In this document: one piece after another, positions 1 to 9,467 of the stretch
Position numbering within the stretch: position 1 is the stretch's first letter
Layout of the letters: every line of letters starts with the position of its first letter
Assembly (NCBI GenBank): GCA_013334755.1
Contig: JAAXWX010000013.1
Coordinates: 1-46,500 of the forward strand
Length of the DNA stretch: 46,500 nucleotides
From: Chlorobiaceae bacterium
GTDB taxonomy: Bacteria > Bacteroidota > Chlorobiia > Chlorobiales > Chlorobiaceae
Direction: 5' to 3'
The notes under the pieces: generated by a model
What the model saw: the letters and a program-made list of their open reading frames with translations, nothing else
Told to the model about the DNA's origin: nothing
The model's database searches: none
Translations under genes and position numbers: made by a program

Positions 1-1071
1 CGAAAAATCAGTCCGGATATTGCTCATGTTCATGGTGACAAAGCTGCATTTGCCTGGGCATGCAATGCGTCAGGTATTCCCTGTATTATTACAGCGCATC
101 ACGGTGGAATTCTCTGTCCTGCAGGAACACTTCTGAACCATAGAGACAAAATCTGCCGGGTCAGAGCCAACTATCGTGACTGTCTGCCCTGTGTGCTTAA
201 AACCATTCGAGGCGGTATCGCTTCATGGTATCTGCTCAGTCTGCTTCCCCGGCAAGCACTGCTTTTTGCCGGAAGGAAGCTCAGAGATAGAGGATTTATT
301 CCCTACCTTACTCCTGTTGCTTTAACTCCTCTCCATATTCAGGAAAAATACGATGAATGGAGTACTATTATACGTTATGCCGGACTTCTAATTGCGCCCT
401 CTCATGCGATGGCTGAAAGTATGATTCTTAATGGGGCTGCGGAAAAAATGGTAAGGATTGTGCCGCACGGAATTACGCTTCCTTCGGTACCCATATTAAA
501 TAGACAGGTCTTGCAAAGATCTCCATCCACAGTCAAGATGCGTTTTTTTTACGTAGGCAGGATTTGTTATTATAAAGGGCTGCACGTCCTGCTTGATGCT
601 TTTTCCGGGATTGACGGATTGGCTGAGCTTCACATTATCGGAGGTATTGGCAATAAAGCTGAACAGCGCTATCTACAGAAGCTGAAAAGCAGATATGGTA
701 ATAATCCCCGGATTGTCTGGCACGGCAAGATCGACAACACCATGATCAGCGCTTTGATTGCAGAGTTTGATGTTATGGTGCATTCAACTATCTGTCTGGA
801 GGTATTTGGCCTTAATATTGCCGAGGCACTTGCCATGGGAAAACCGGTTATAGCGACCCGTTGCGGTGGAGCTGAAATGCAGATAAGGGATGGTGTCAAT
901 GGTTTTCTTGTCACGCCCAATGACGTCGAAGCGCTTGCCGGAGCTATGAGGAAGTTTGTAAATGAGGACGTTGATCTTCGGCGGCTGTCACAGGCAGCTC
1001 CGGTTTCGGTTGTATCTCTTGAGGAGCATGTATCCTTGTTGTGTGATCTTTATCATCAATCAGCCTTATAG
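1..1071 (+). CDS. GT4-family glycosyltransferase, 5' end cut off by the window
   Basis: The reading frame is open from base 1 to the stop at 1071, so the gene starts upstream; 356 residues are visible. A GTG at 193 is internal, because residues before it (HVHGDKAAF, ITAHHGG) are typical of the N-terminal Rossmann lobe of GT4 enzymes. A cysteine cluster follows (ILCPAG, KICRV, DCLPC). The C-terminal lobe has GRICYYKGLHVLLDAF and the donor-site motif VFGLNIAEALAMGKPVIA with the E-x7-E type acidic residues. It should be a retaining cytosolic transferase using a nucleotide sugar for polysaccharide repeat-unit assembly; donor and acceptor cannot be told. The next gene starts 7 bases after its stop, which fits an operon. 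Confidence 0.88.
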   Translation, partial: RKISPDIAHVHGDKAAFAWACNASGIPCIITAHHGGILCPAGTLLNHRDKICRVRANYRDCLPCVLKTIRGGIASWYLLSLLPRQALLFAGRKLRDRGFIPYLTPVALTPLHIQEKYDEWSTIIRYAGLLIAPSHAMAESMILNGAAEKMVRIVPHGITLPSVPILNRQVLQRSPSTVKMRFFYVGRICYYKGLHVLLDAFSGIDGLAELHIIGGIGNKAEQRYLQKLKSRYGNNPRIVWHGKIDNTMISALIAEFDVMVHSTICLEVFGLNIAEALAMGKPVIATRCGGAEMQIRDGVNGFLVTPNDVEALAGAMRKFVNEDVDLRRLSQAAPVSVVSLEEHVSLLCDLYHQSAL

Positions 1072-1078
1072 CCGGCTC

Positions 1079-2023
1079 ATGCTTATGACTGACTCTATCA
1101 AGCTCTCCATTATTATTGTTTCCTTCAATACCAGGGATATTCTCAAGGATTGTCTTGTTTCGATTGAGAAAGCTCAGATCGCATGCAGTTATGAGATCAT
1201 TGTTGTTGACAATGATTCGCGTGATGGCAGTGTCGGAATGATAAAAGAGGATTTTTCCGGAATTATTGTAATCGAAAACAAGCAGAACAGTTTATTCGCA
1301 AAGGCAAATAATCAGGGCGTCGCTATTGCCAGGGGTCAATGTCTTCTTTTATTAAATAGTGACACCCTTTTGGAGAAGGGAAACATAGAAAAGCTTGTGT
1401 TGTTTCTCGACAAAGCTTCATCAAGGATTGCCTGCGTCGGTCCTGTCGTTTTGAATGATGACAGAACTCTTCAAAGCTGCGGATACGCATTGCCTTCAAT
1501 TGCAGAAAGGCTTTCGATGGTTCTGCACCTGAGCCGGCTTTTGCCGAAAACAGTTGCCCGGTTGCTTCTTCCTGCAGGTATCCCAGGATTGTATGAAGAA
1601 AACCACAGGGTTGGGTGGATATCCGGGTGTTGTATGCTGATCAGGAGTGATGTATACAGGGCGCTTGGAGGATTGAACGAAGCTTTGGAGTTTTATGGTG
1701 AAGAGCCTGAGTTTTGCAGTCGGCTTAGTAAATCCGGTTATGAAACATGGCTGGTGCAGGAGGCCACCATCATTCATCTTGGCGGCAAGTCATCAGGAGA
1801 TGAGCATGCAGCATTTTTAAAAGATGAGACAGGGGCCATGAGGAGATATACCGAATTGCAGAAATGCACAGTCGGGATAAGAAAATCAATTGTGATGTCC
1901 CGTATTGTAATCGTGTCGGCAATATTCAAATATCTGATTTCTGACCGGTCAAAAAAGGTTTATTTTAAAAATGCAATCAGTCGGGAGAGGGCGATAATAA
2001 GGTATATGAAAAATACACTTTAA
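1079..2023 (+). CDS. GT2-family glycosyltransferase, WbbL/rhamnosyltransferase-like
   Basis: 314 residues. The N-terminus has the GT2 start SIIIVSFNTRDILKDCL, then EIIVVDNDSRDGS, and LLLNSDTLL supplies the metal-binding S/DxD-like site. The C-terminal half has GWISGCCMLIRSDVY and FYGEEPEFCSRLSKSGY, the ED/E-x-D acceptor-side signature of WbbL-like rhamnosyl transferases. The frame stays open back to 962 inside the previous gene, but that stretch has no GT2 features. I chose ATG 1079; ATG 1085 is equally possible. Rhamnose as donor is an inference from family resemblance and from the complete dTDP-rhamnose pathway in this window. Confidence 0.88.
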   Translation: MLMTDSIKLSIIIVSFNTRDILKDCLVSIEKAQIACSYEIIVVDNDSRDGSVGMIKEDFSGIIVIENKQNSLFAKANNQGVAIARGQCLLLLNSDTLLEKGNIEKLVLFLDKASSRIACVGPVVLNDDRTLQSCGYALPSIAERLSMVLHLSRLLPKTVARLLLPAGIPGLYEENHRVGWISGCCMLIRSDVYRALGGLNEALEFYGEEPEFCSRLSKSGYETWLVQEATIIHLGGKSSGDEHAAFLKDETGAMRRYTELQKCTVGIRKSIVMSRIVIVSAIFKYLISDRSKKVYFKNAISRERAIIRYMKNTL

Positions 2024-2045
2024 CACATAGCAGCACTAGCCGGCC

Positions 2046-3170
2046 ATGAAAAAACATCTTCTTGTCGATTGTAATTCAGTTGTTTATCGCCGCGGAATGA
2101 CCCACTTGCCAGGTATTGGAAGAACTACGCTGGATTTGTTGCTTGCCCTGCAAAGCTTAGACGAGCTCCCTTTTGATATAACGATGCATACACAGACTAT
2201 ACGCGGTACGCTTCCCGACGACCCTCTTTCTTTTAAACACCAAAATCTTCCTTTGCCTTCAGGCGCCATTTCTGACTGGGCTATCAAGCAGTTTCCACTG
2301 CTTGATATAGCATGCCCACATGATCTTCTCCATATTCCTCATAATTACAGCCCGGTTCATGATCCGTCTAAAGTTGTTGTAACCATTCATGATGCGCTGT
2401 TTTTCAGTTATCCGGAACAGTTTCTCGGGCATGATTTTGCACGAAAACATTATCCGGAACTTGCCCGTTCATGCAGGGGAATTATTACCTGTTCCAGCAA
2501 TTCAAAGGATGATATCGTTCATTACATGGGGGTTGCACCTGAGAAAATTTCTGTTGCTCCATGGGGTGTCAACAGAAATATTTTTTATTCCACTGAAAAA
2601 GCGGCGTCCATTAAAGGGGTTGGCGTGGTATTAGGTACAGAAAGACCGTTTTATGTTTCGGTTTCTTGTGATATCGGGCGGAAAAATACCCTTGCCGTTT
2701 TGCAGGCATACCGTCTTGCATTGCAAAGTAATATAGAGCACAATCTTGTTCTGGTATGGGGGGCGCCTCCAGCTGAATATCTGTTGGAGTTTGCTCAGGA
2801 GATCAATGCCGGAAGGATTCGTTTTCTGGCTCATGTCAATGATACCGTGCTTCGGCAGCTTTACTCTGCTTCAACCTTGAGCTGGTTTCCGTCAAAATAC
2901 GAAGGGTTTGGTCTTCCGGTACTGGAATCCATGGCTTGTGGAACGCCAGTAGTGACCTGCAGAAACAGCTCGCTTTCAGAAGTGGGAGGTGAGGCGGCGG
3001 TTTATGTTGAACCAGATGATGTCAATACAATGGCGGATCTTATGATTACTTTTGACCGGGGTTTCAGCGGTTATGATGATCTTGTCGATCGCTCCCTTGC
3101 TCATGCATCCTCTTTTACCTGGGAACGGACAGCTGGAGCTTATATTGATTTTTATCTTCGCAACATGTAA
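2046..3170 (+). CDS. GT4-family glycosyltransferase
   Basis: 374 residues, full length for GT4. The N-terminal lobe carries DLLHIPHNYSP and VVVTIHDALFF; the C-terminal lobe carries YVSVSCDIGRKNTLAVLQAY and the donor-binding stretch PSKYEGFGLPVLESMACGTP with E-x7-E spacing. ALSWFPS-type and GGEAAVYVEPDD segments complete the WbdA/mannosyltransferase-like pattern. It is cytosolic and probably adds mannose or a related hexose to the repeat unit; ManC in this window supplies GDP-mannose, but the donor is not proven. Its stop codon directly abuts the next start (TAA then ATG), so the two genes are probably translated together. Confidence 0.9.
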   Translation: MKKHLLVDCNSVVYRRGMTHLPGIGRTTLDLLLALQSLDELPFDITMHTQTIRGTLPDDPLSFKHQNLPLPSGAISDWAIKQFPLLDIACPHDLLHIPHNYSPVHDPSKVVVTIHDALFFSYPEQFLGHDFARKHYPELARSCRGIITCSSNSKDDIVHYMGVAPEKISVAPWGVNRNIFYSTEKAASIKGVGVVLGTERPFYVSVSCDIGRKNTLAVLQAYRLALQSNIEHNLVLVWGAPPAEYLLEFAQEINAGRIRFLAHVNDTVLRQLYSASTLSWFPSKYEGFGLPVLESMACGTPVVTCRNSSLSEVGGEAAVYVEPDDVNTMADLMITFDRGFSGYDDLVDRSLAHASSFTWERTAGAYIDFYLRNM

Positions 3171-3941
3171 ATGATGCTATCCCTTAAAAAAAAAATCAAG
3201 CCGCTGTATCTGCTCATAAAACGCAATCTGCTCAGGATATTCCTCATCAGGGCAAAAGGCATGACATTGTCGCGCTACAGGAATATCATTGTTGTTGCTC
3301 CTCATCCTGATGATGAAGTACTGGGTCTTGGCGGGTTCATTACTCAGTGCCTCCGGGAAGAGGTCAACGTGTATATTATATATCTTACCGATGGTGAGGC
3401 GAGTCTGCCGGATATTGACCCGGAAGTTGTTGCTTCCAAGCGCATCGGACTCAGCAATGCAGTGCTCGTGAGGCTGGGCATATCCGGAGAACGGATTTTT
3501 CGGATGCATCTGCCCGATGGAGGTATACCTCGAAAAAATACCCGGGGTTTTGATGAAGCTGCCGAACGTATGCGGCAGATTTTCAGTTCATTGATGCCTG
3601 ACGCGGTTTTTGTTACGCATCCTCTGGATACATGGCCGTATGATCATGTTGCTGCTTTCGAACTTGCTGAAAAGGCAATTGGCAACATAGTTCCGGCATG
3701 TGAGTTCTATGGTTACTGGGTCTGGTTGTGGTACTCGATGCCCTTGAAATTAATGGGGCGTATTGACCGGATCCATACGAGCTGTATCCCGGTTCACAAC
3801 GTCATGGATGAAAAAAAGTTTTTGATGGATTTGTATCTGAAATCATTAGCCTCAAATGGAAAGCCCTGGAGTGGTTTATTGCCCAAGGAAATGATAGCGG
3901 CATTCCACTATCCTTACGAATTTGTTACAAGGCTCAGATAA
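3171..3941 (+). CDS. PIG-L/LmbE-family zinc N-deacetylase
   Basis: 256 residues. The family's zinc site is clear: HPDDE at residues 45-49 and a second ligand in YDHVA at about 158-162; IIYLTDGEAS lies between. PIG-L enzymes remove an N-acetyl group from an N-acetylated amino sugar, either nucleotide- or lipid-linked. The N-terminus (residues 1-30) is basic and hydrophobic and may touch the membrane. The two tandem acyltransferase genes that follow suggest deacetylation then re-acylation of one amino sugar; this is inference. Two ATG codons in a row start the gene, so the start could be 3174. Exact substrate unknown. Confidence 0.85.
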   Translation: MMLSLKKKIKPLYLLIKRNLLRIFLIRAKGMTLSRYRNIIVVAPHPDDEVLGLGGFITQCLREEVNVYIIYLTDGEASLPDIDPEVVASKRIGLSNAVLVRLGISGERIFRMHLPDGGIPRKNTRGFDEAAERMRQIFSSLMPDAVFVTHPLDTWPYDHVAAFELAEKAIGNIVPACEFYGYWVWLWYSMPLKLMGRIDRIHTSCIPVHNVMDEKKFLMDLYLKSLASNGKPWSGLLPKEMIAAFHYPYEFVTRLR

Positions 3942-3983
3942 TATGATTATTAATGATATTGTCAATTCCCCAAACAGATCAGT

Positions 3984-5132
3984 ATGAACTATTCGTGGAA
4001 ACTTAAAATATATACTGCATGGGATGAAGTTGACGATCCGGCCTTTTTGGCACAGTGGCAGAAATGGTTTAATGCAGACCAGTCTGCCAATGTATTTTCA
4101 CATCCGGTGATCATAAAAACCTGGACAGATTGTTACAGGAGATTTCAGGATATTACGCCTCTTTATTGCGTTGCTGAGTCGGGTAATACGGTGATTTTTT
4201 TACCTCTTGTCCTGTGGCATCGAAACTGGAAAAATGCTAAACTCTGGCTTATTGTGCCTGCCGGTTATTCGGATTATGACTATCATGATCCCGTTGTTGC
4301 TGGAATTTCAACTAAATCATTGATGGATTCATTTTGGGATCTCATTTTTAATAATGTTCTTGGTCATGAACAATATCCGGTTGATAAAATTGATATAACA
4401 GGGATTCACTTTCTCGGCACGCAAAAATCGTGGATAAAAGAAGAAGCTTGTTCCTTTATCGATTTAAAGGCTTTCAATAATTTTGAAGAGTATTTTACAC
4501 GGCTTGGAAAAAATCTAAGAAAAGATATTCGCCGCAGAACACGGATGCTCGAAGAGAGGGGATCACTGAGTATTCATGTTTATAACAGGAATGAACTTGA
4601 GGATGCGTTGAAGGTTCTTGGAGTTTTTCTTGAAGTTCATGCCAGAAAATGGCCTAATGCATTCAAAGTACCAGATTTTCATAAGACATTGCTTTTAAAT
4701 GGTATTTCAGCTGGATTTGTGCATTTTTCAGAAATGCGACTTGATGATGTTCCCATCAGCTGGGAACTTGGATTTCGGTGTCGGTCGAATGCTTATTCTT
4801 ATATGCCAGCATATAAAGAGGAGTATGCAAAGTATTCTCCCGGGAAAGTGCATTTATCCTCTCTTATTGAGGATAGTTTTGAAAGCGGGTTGCAAGTTTT
4901 TGACTTTATGCGAGGTTCTGAAGAGTATAAGGGAGAGTGGGCTGATTCCAAGGCTTTTCTGTATCGTTATCAACATGCCAAGGAAGGGGTTCAGACCAGA
5001 ATGAAATTATTTATCACAAATACTATTAAAGAGATAAAAAATTTCGTTCATAAATCGCCTCTCTATGCTGCGATTTCCTTTTGTCTGGAGAATTTTTTGT
5101 TTCCAGAAATATTTGCAATTATCTCCGCCTGA
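3984..5132 (+). CDS. CelD/BcsL-like GNAT acyltransferase (FemAB-type), copy 1
   Basis: 382 residues. The C-terminal half looks like the Acetyltransf_6 (BioF2-like) domain of CelD/BcsL proteins: YFTRLGKNLRKDIRRRTR, HFSEMRLDD, then AKYSPGKVHLSSLIEDSF and FDFMRGSEEYKGEW. This family transfers acyl or aminoacyl groups onto sugars or peptidoglycan precursors. It is an obvious tandem paralogue of the next gene: both begin with a W-K-L...WDEVDD stretch and share SDYDYHDPV. No signal peptide is seen, so it should act in the cytosol. The acyl donor is unknown; acyl-CoA or one of the ACPs encoded at 19436 and 26150 are candidates. Confidence 0.8.
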   Translation: MNYSWKLKIYTAWDEVDDPAFLAQWQKWFNADQSANVFSHPVIIKTWTDCYRRFQDITPLYCVAESGNTVIFLPLVLWHRNWKNAKLWLIVPAGYSDYDYHDPVVAGISTKSLMDSFWDLIFNNVLGHEQYPVDKIDITGIHFLGTQKSWIKEEACSFIDLKAFNNFEEYFTRLGKNLRKDIRRRTRMLEERGSLSIHVYNRNELEDALKVLGVFLEVHARKWPNAFKVPDFHKTLLLNGISAGFVHFSEMRLDDVPISWELGFRCRSNAYSYMPAYKEEYAKYSPGKVHLSSLIEDSFESGLQVFDFMRGSEEYKGEWADSKAFLYRYQHAKEGVQTRMKLFITNTIKEIKNFVHKSPLYAAISFCLENFLFPEIFAIISA

Positions 5133-5137
5133 ATTTT

Positions 5138-6208
5138 ATGAAATATTTATGGAAATTGCGAGTCTATCAATCATGGGATGAAGTTGATGATGCTGAATTT
5201 CTTGCACTTTGGCATCAATGGGTGGAAAAGTCTCCTGATGCGCATGTGTTTTTTCATCCTCTTATTCTGAAGGCATGGACAGATGCCTTTCGGTTATCAC
5301 AGCATATTTCTCCTTTGTATTGCGTTGCCCAATGTGATGATACAACGTTTTTTCTTCCTCTTATTTTATGGCGTCGTAACTGGAAAAATGCTTTTCTCCG
5401 GGTTATTGTGTCTGCGGGTTTTTCTGATTATGATTATCATGATCCGGTCGTGACTGCGCCGCTAAATAATGAACTTATGAATTCATTCTGGATGTTGATC
5501 GAAGATCAGATTTTCGGAAGCAAGAAAACAGTATGTGATGAGATAAGTTTCACAGGAATTCGTTTTCCGGGCAAAGATAATACTTGGCAAAGCGAGAAGG
5601 ATGTTTGTCCCTATTCTGATCTTACTCCCTTTGAGAGCTACAGCGTTTTTTTTGCGTCTTTGAAAAAAAGCCTTCGGCACGATGTGGAAAAGAAAAAACG
5701 TCGTTTATCTGAATACGGGGAGTTGATTTACAGGCATTATAAGCCGGATGAATCAGCGGGGGCTTTGCAGGCTTTGCCTGGATTTTTAGATGCTCATTGT
5801 AAAAGATGGCCAAAAGCCTACAAGCTGCCCGGATTGCATGCAGCAATTCTTTCTGAAGGTATACCTGCAGGGGTGGTACACTTTTCTGAACTCCTTGTTG
5901 ATAAGCAAGTTATTGACTGGAATCTGGGTTTTCTGTTCAAGAAGCGCTTCTATTATTATATGTCTACTTCGCCTTATCTTGAACAGTACGCCAAATATTC
6001 TCCAGGAAAGGTGCATCTTTCCTATCTCATTCAGGACAGTTTCAATAATGGAGTCCAGATATTTGATTATCTGAGAGGGGCACATGGATACAAAGGCGAA
6101 TGGACTGAAAAGGATATCAAGTTATATTGTTATTTGAAAAGATCGCAGCGTCTGGAAAGCAGATTTCGCACTTCGGTATACAGTGCATTTGAGAAATTAA
6201 AGGCGTGA
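5138..6208 (+). CDS. CelD/BcsL-like GNAT acyltransferase, copy 2
   Basis: 356 residues from ATG 5138. The frame is open back to 5081, but that would overlap copy 1, and the paralogue alignment (MKYLWKLRVYQSWDEVDD against MNYSWKLKIYTAWDEVDD) fixes the start at 5138. It shares with copy 1 the SDYDYHDPV segment, the KKSLRHDVEKKKRR basic helix, HFSELLVDK and the end motif YAKYSPGKVHLSYLIQDSF...YLRGAHGYKGEW. It lies 5 bases after copy 1. Either the two enzymes have split specificities (different sugars or acyl donors) or one is redundant; the divergence is spread over the whole length, so the duplication is not recent. Confidence 0.8.
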   Translation: MKYLWKLRVYQSWDEVDDAEFLALWHQWVEKSPDAHVFFHPLILKAWTDAFRLSQHISPLYCVAQCDDTTFFLPLILWRRNWKNAFLRVIVSAGFSDYDYHDPVVTAPLNNELMNSFWMLIEDQIFGSKKTVCDEISFTGIRFPGKDNTWQSEKDVCPYSDLTPFESYSVFFASLKKSLRHDVEKKKRRLSEYGELIYRHYKPDESAGALQALPGFLDAHCKRWPKAYKLPGLHAAILSEGIPAGVVHFSELLVDKQVIDWNLGFLFKKRFYYYMSTSPYLEQYAKYSPGKVHLSYLIQDSFNNGVQIFDYLRGAHGYKGEWTEKDIKLYCYLKRSQRLESRFRTSVYSAFEKLKA

Positions 6209-7341
6209 AGGTTATCATATCCATACCCTGTTTGCTTCGAGGAGGTACCGAGATGCAGACACTGTGCCTCGTCCGTGCGCTTGTGGAAGCCTCGTATGAT
6301 GTCGAAGTAGTATGTTATTTTGAGCATGACGATACTGTCGTTCTGGAATTCGAGCAGTCGGGCAGCATGGTTACCCTGATGGACATCAACAGGGAACGAG
6401 GCGCAGTAAGCATTACCAGAATGCTTCGCGCATATTTTTCTCAACGACTGCCTGATATTGTGCATGTCCAGTATATGGCTCCGGGTGCACTTCCTGTACT
6501 TGCTGCCCGGCTTGCGGGTATCAGGCGGATCGTCGCGACGGTTCATCAGCCTTATACAGCTGGTCACGGGATACATGCAAAGATACTGCTTCGTTCAGCA
6601 GCACTGCTGTGTGATCATTTTATTTCGGTATCAGTGGCAGCTGAGAAATCCTGGTTCGGCAGGAGCGGAGGCTGCGCTCAGGGAAGGCAGGTCAGATATC
6701 CCCATCATTTTACATTGCATAATGCTGTAGATATTTCCCTGGTCAGCAGCTTGTCGTCCCGGTCGCCTGCAAAAACAGAAGCTGCAGCAAATGAATTGAT
6801 GCGTTTTTTTGTTTTTGGCTATGTAGGAAGAGTCAGACATGAAAAAGGTGTTGACATTCTCTTTGAGGCTTTTGGACGGGTGTTTAATAAACATGGGAGG
6901 GTGAAATTACTGGTTGTTGGTGACGGTCCTGACATGCCACTGCTAAAAGAGAGATATGGCAGGGAGCGATGGTGGGATGATATTGAGTTTGCAGGTATCC
7001 AATCCTGGCAAGATGCAATGAGATTTTTTTCTGTGATTGATACGGTTGTTGTGCCTTCCCGTTTTGAAGGTTTTGGTTTAAGCGCGCTTGAAGCCATGGC
7101 TGCATCGAAACCTGTTATTGCATCGGATGTGGGAGGTTTAAAAGAAATAATCCGGCATGGAGAATCAGGTATTCTTTTCGAAAACGGCAGTGTTGAAAAG
7201 CTGTCTCATGCAATGGAAGGACTTTTAGAGAGTCCCGAAATATGCGCGCGACTTTCCGTTATGGCTAAAAAACGGGCAGAAGAATTTGATATAGGGCTGT
7301 ATAATAACAGGATTATTAATTTTTACAAAAGTTTGCATTGA
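6205..7341 (+). CDS. GT4-family glycosyltransferase
   Basis: 378 residues. It starts with GTG overlapping the previous stop by four bases (GTGA), an arrangement typical of translational coupling. The N-terminal lobe has LLRGGTEMQTLCLVRAL and DIVHVQYMAPGALPVL; the C-terminal lobe has GYVGRVRHEKGVDILFEAF, VVGDGPDMPLL, and the donor site PSRFEGFGLSALEAMAASKP followed by SDVGGLKEII. This is the classical GT4 layout, so it is a retaining transferase of cytosolic repeat-unit assembly. Sugar specificity cannot be read from the sequence. Confidence 0.9.
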   Translation: MKVIISIPCLLRGGTEMQTLCLVRALVEASYDVEVVCYFEHDDTVVLEFEQSGSMVTLMDINRERGAVSITRMLRAYFSQRLPDIVHVQYMAPGALPVLAARLAGIRRIVATVHQPYTAGHGIHAKILLRSAALLCDHFISVSVAAEKSWFGRSGGCAQGRQVRYPHHFTLHNAVDISLVSSLSSRSPAKTEAAANELMRFFVFGYVGRVRHEKGVDILFEAFGRVFNKHGRVKLLVVGDGPDMPLLKERYGRERWWDDIEFAGIQSWQDAMRFFSVIDTVVVPSRFEGFGLSALEAMAASKPVIASDVGGLKEIIRHGESGILFENGSVEKLSHAMEGLLESPEICARLSVMAKKRAEEFDIGLYNNRIINFYKSLH

Positions 7342-8519
7342 TGAAGAAGCATGATGTATACAGTTTTTATAACTGGCTATTTTTTACGCTTTTATTACCA
7401 TATGTGCCAGTGCTGTTGCCTTTTGTACCTGATAGTTTCGCCGGTTTTAATATGACAGGTTGGTCCTGGATGCTTATGCTTTCGGTGTCATTGTTTTACT
7501 ATATCAATAATCCCCGGAATAATTTTCCGATTATTTTCTGGTTACCCTGGTTATTATACATTTTCGGTTACCTGCTATTCCACATGTCTTTTCTTGGACT
7601 GCAGCTCTCACTGCAGTATGTTTTGCCGATTTTTGTAGGTGTTGTGGCTTCCGGATTTACTTATGGAAAAGAGGAATATCATTGGCTGTTCAAAAGGCTG
7701 ATGATCGTATCTTTCGGTATTTTCCTCATGATTATTGCCGGCCACACAGTTCCGGATTTCCCCCAAGCTCATTGGGCGACATCAGTCATTTTTCTTGCAA
7801 TACCAGCGGCACTTGTTCTCGGGGTGTATTTCGTGACCAATAAAATCAAGTATCTTTTTCTATTCGGTGTATTTTTCCTGGTGCCTTTTCTGAATATGAC
7901 GCGAATGGCAATGCTTGTTTTTGTTGTGATTCTGCTGTTGCATTTTGCCAATGTCAAGATCGTTTCCAAACTCTTTGCCGGGTTGATAAGCGCACTTGTT
8001 TTTATTGTGGTTTTTAATTCTGCAGCGTTTCAGGAGAAAACTTTTTTCGAAGGGAGAGGCCGCCTTTCAGATATTTCGATAAATTACTACAGTGCTGACA
8101 CCCGCATGAATACAAGTGGAAGAGGCGCTTTTTATCAATATTTTGAAAAGGGACTCAGGGATTCTCCGGTCTGGGGTAATGGTCCAAGGGCTGATTATTA
8201 TGTGATGCAGTCATTTGTTGATCTTAATGAGGTGCATAATGACTATCTTTCTGTAAGGTATAATTACGGCTATGTCGGGTTGGTACTGCTTTTATTTGGA
8301 TTTGCAGGATCATTTCTGGTGACGTACCGTAAATACAGGACTTTCAGACAACTGAAAGATCAATACAGGTTTTTGGTTTCTTCCTCCGTGCTGATTCTGT
8401 TTATTACGTTTATAATGTTTATGTATTCGGATAATATTCTCAAGTACACCATATTTTTTCCTGACATTTTTTTTGCAATGCTCGGAATGGTTTTTGCTGA
8501 AACTGAAAAGAAATCATAG
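7341..8519 (+). CDS. O-antigen polymerase/ligase-like membrane protein (Wzy type)
   Basis: 392 residues from ATG 7341, which overlaps the previous stop by one base (TGATG). About ten hydrophobic segments are visible. Between the late segments lies a large polar loop (about residues 235-295) ending in VHNDYLSVRYNYGYVGL, which matches the HN-x-YL signature of the Wzy_C/O-antigen ligase family. It should sit in the inner membrane and polymerise or ligate the exported repeat units on the periplasmic face. A polymerase fits better than a WaaL ligase given its place inside a glycosyltransferase run, but the two cannot be separated by eye. Confidence 0.78.
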   Translation: MKKHDVYSFYNWLFFTLLLPYVPVLLPFVPDSFAGFNMTGWSWMLMLSVSLFYYINNPRNNFPIIFWLPWLLYIFGYLLFHMSFLGLQLSLQYVLPIFVGVVASGFTYGKEEYHWLFKRLMIVSFGIFLMIIAGHTVPDFPQAHWATSVIFLAIPAALVLGVYFVTNKIKYLFLFGVFFLVPFLNMTRMAMLVFVVILLLHFANVKIVSKLFAGLISALVFIVVFNSAAFQEKTFFEGRGRLSDISINYYSADTRMNTSGRGAFYQYFEKGLRDSPVWGNGPRADYYVMQSFVDLNEVHNDYLSVRYNYGYVGLVLLLFGFAGSFLVTYRKYRTFRQLKDQYRFLVSSSVLILFITFIMFMYSDNILKYTIFFPDIFFAMLGMVFAETEKKS

Positions 8520-8528
8520 TCATGACCT

Positions 8529-9461
8529 ATGGATATTTCAGTTGTTATTCCTCTGTACAATAAAAAAGATACCATTGTCAGAACCCTTGATTCGATCAGG
8601 AGTCAGACGTATCAGCCATCTGAAATTATTGTTGTTGATGATGGCTCTACCGACGGTTCTGCTGACATTGTGATGTCTCAGGACATGCCGTCCTTGAGGT
8701 TGATCAGCCAGAGTAATGCCGGTGTTTCCTCCGCAAGGAATAAGGGTGCAACCGAAGCTCGAAATGATTGGGTGGCTTTTCTTGACGGTGATGATGAATG
8801 GCTGCCTGATTTTTTAATGACAATCAAGGCATTGCATGACGGGTTTCCGGGATATGAGGTCTATGCTACCGCTTATTTTGCCGGGGATTATCTGGGCAAT
8901 ACCAGGCAGATTGTATTGAACAGAATGCCGTTTACAGGTGAGAGTGGTGTCCTTGAAAATTATTTTGATGTTGGATCATGCTCCGATCCTCCGTTGTGGT
9001 CTTCTGCCATATGTATCAGAAAAAACGCGTTACATGATATTGGCGGTTTTCCGCTGAATCTCAAGTCCGGTGAGGATCTTCTGACATGGGCGCGTCTTGC
9101 CGCACGCAAACCGCCGGTCTACAGCACTCGACCACAGGCTGTTTTCTGGCAGGAGAAAGCTCATACCTATCATGATAAACCCAACAGGTTGCCCGAACAT
9201 GATGATCCTGTAGGTAAAGGTCTTGCTATATTGAGGAAATTGCCGGGAAGAGAGATCCGGAACATTGAGCGTTACATTTCAATGTGGCATAAAATGCGCT
9301 CTTCCATATACCTGCGCCTGGGGTTGCGAGGCAATGCTTTTGTCGAAAGTATCAAGGGATTGTATTATCAGCCTTCAAATGGCAAGCTTTATATATACCT
9401 GCTCTTGTGTGCCATGCCGGAAGCAGTTACAAGAAAAATATTTCAGAGATTCGGGCGTTAG
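8529..9461 (+). CDS. GT2-family glycosyltransferase
   Basis: 310 residues. It has the canonical GT-A start (DISVVIPLYNKKDTI), EIIVVDDGSTDGS, SNAGVSSARNKG and the metal-binding DxD in FLDGDDEW. The middle holds SGEDLLTWARLA, the ED motif that carries the catalytic base in inverting GT2 enzymes. The C-terminus is amphipathic and ends without a clear membrane helix, so it is probably peripheral at the inner membrane. It lies 9 bases after the polymerase gene and 6 before the next transferase. Donor unknown. Confidence 0.9.
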   Translation: MDISVVIPLYNKKDTIVRTLDSIRSQTYQPSEIIVVDDGSTDGSADIVMSQDMPSLRLISQSNAGVSSARNKGATEARNDWVAFLDGDDEWLPDFLMTIKALHDGFPGYEVYATAYFAGDYLGNTRQIVLNRMPFTGESGVLENYFDVGSCSDPPLWSSAICIRKNALHDIGGFPLNLKSGEDLLTWARLAARKPPVYSTRPQAVFWQEKAHTYHDKPNRLPEHDDPVGKGLAILRKLPGREIRNIERYISMWHKMRSSIYLRLGLRGNAFVESIKGLYYQPSNGKLYIYLLLCAMPEAVTRKIFQRFGR

Positions 9462-9467
9462 GGTTTC

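Noticed and set aside
962-1078. Upstream extension of the GT2 frame from an ATG at 962
   Set aside because: It overlaps the previous GT4 gene, and the added residues lack any GT2 feature; the fold starts just after ATG 1079/1085.
5081-5137. Earlier start for the second CelD-like acyltransferase
   Set aside because: It would overlap copy 1, and the alignment of the two paralogues fixes the start at 5138.
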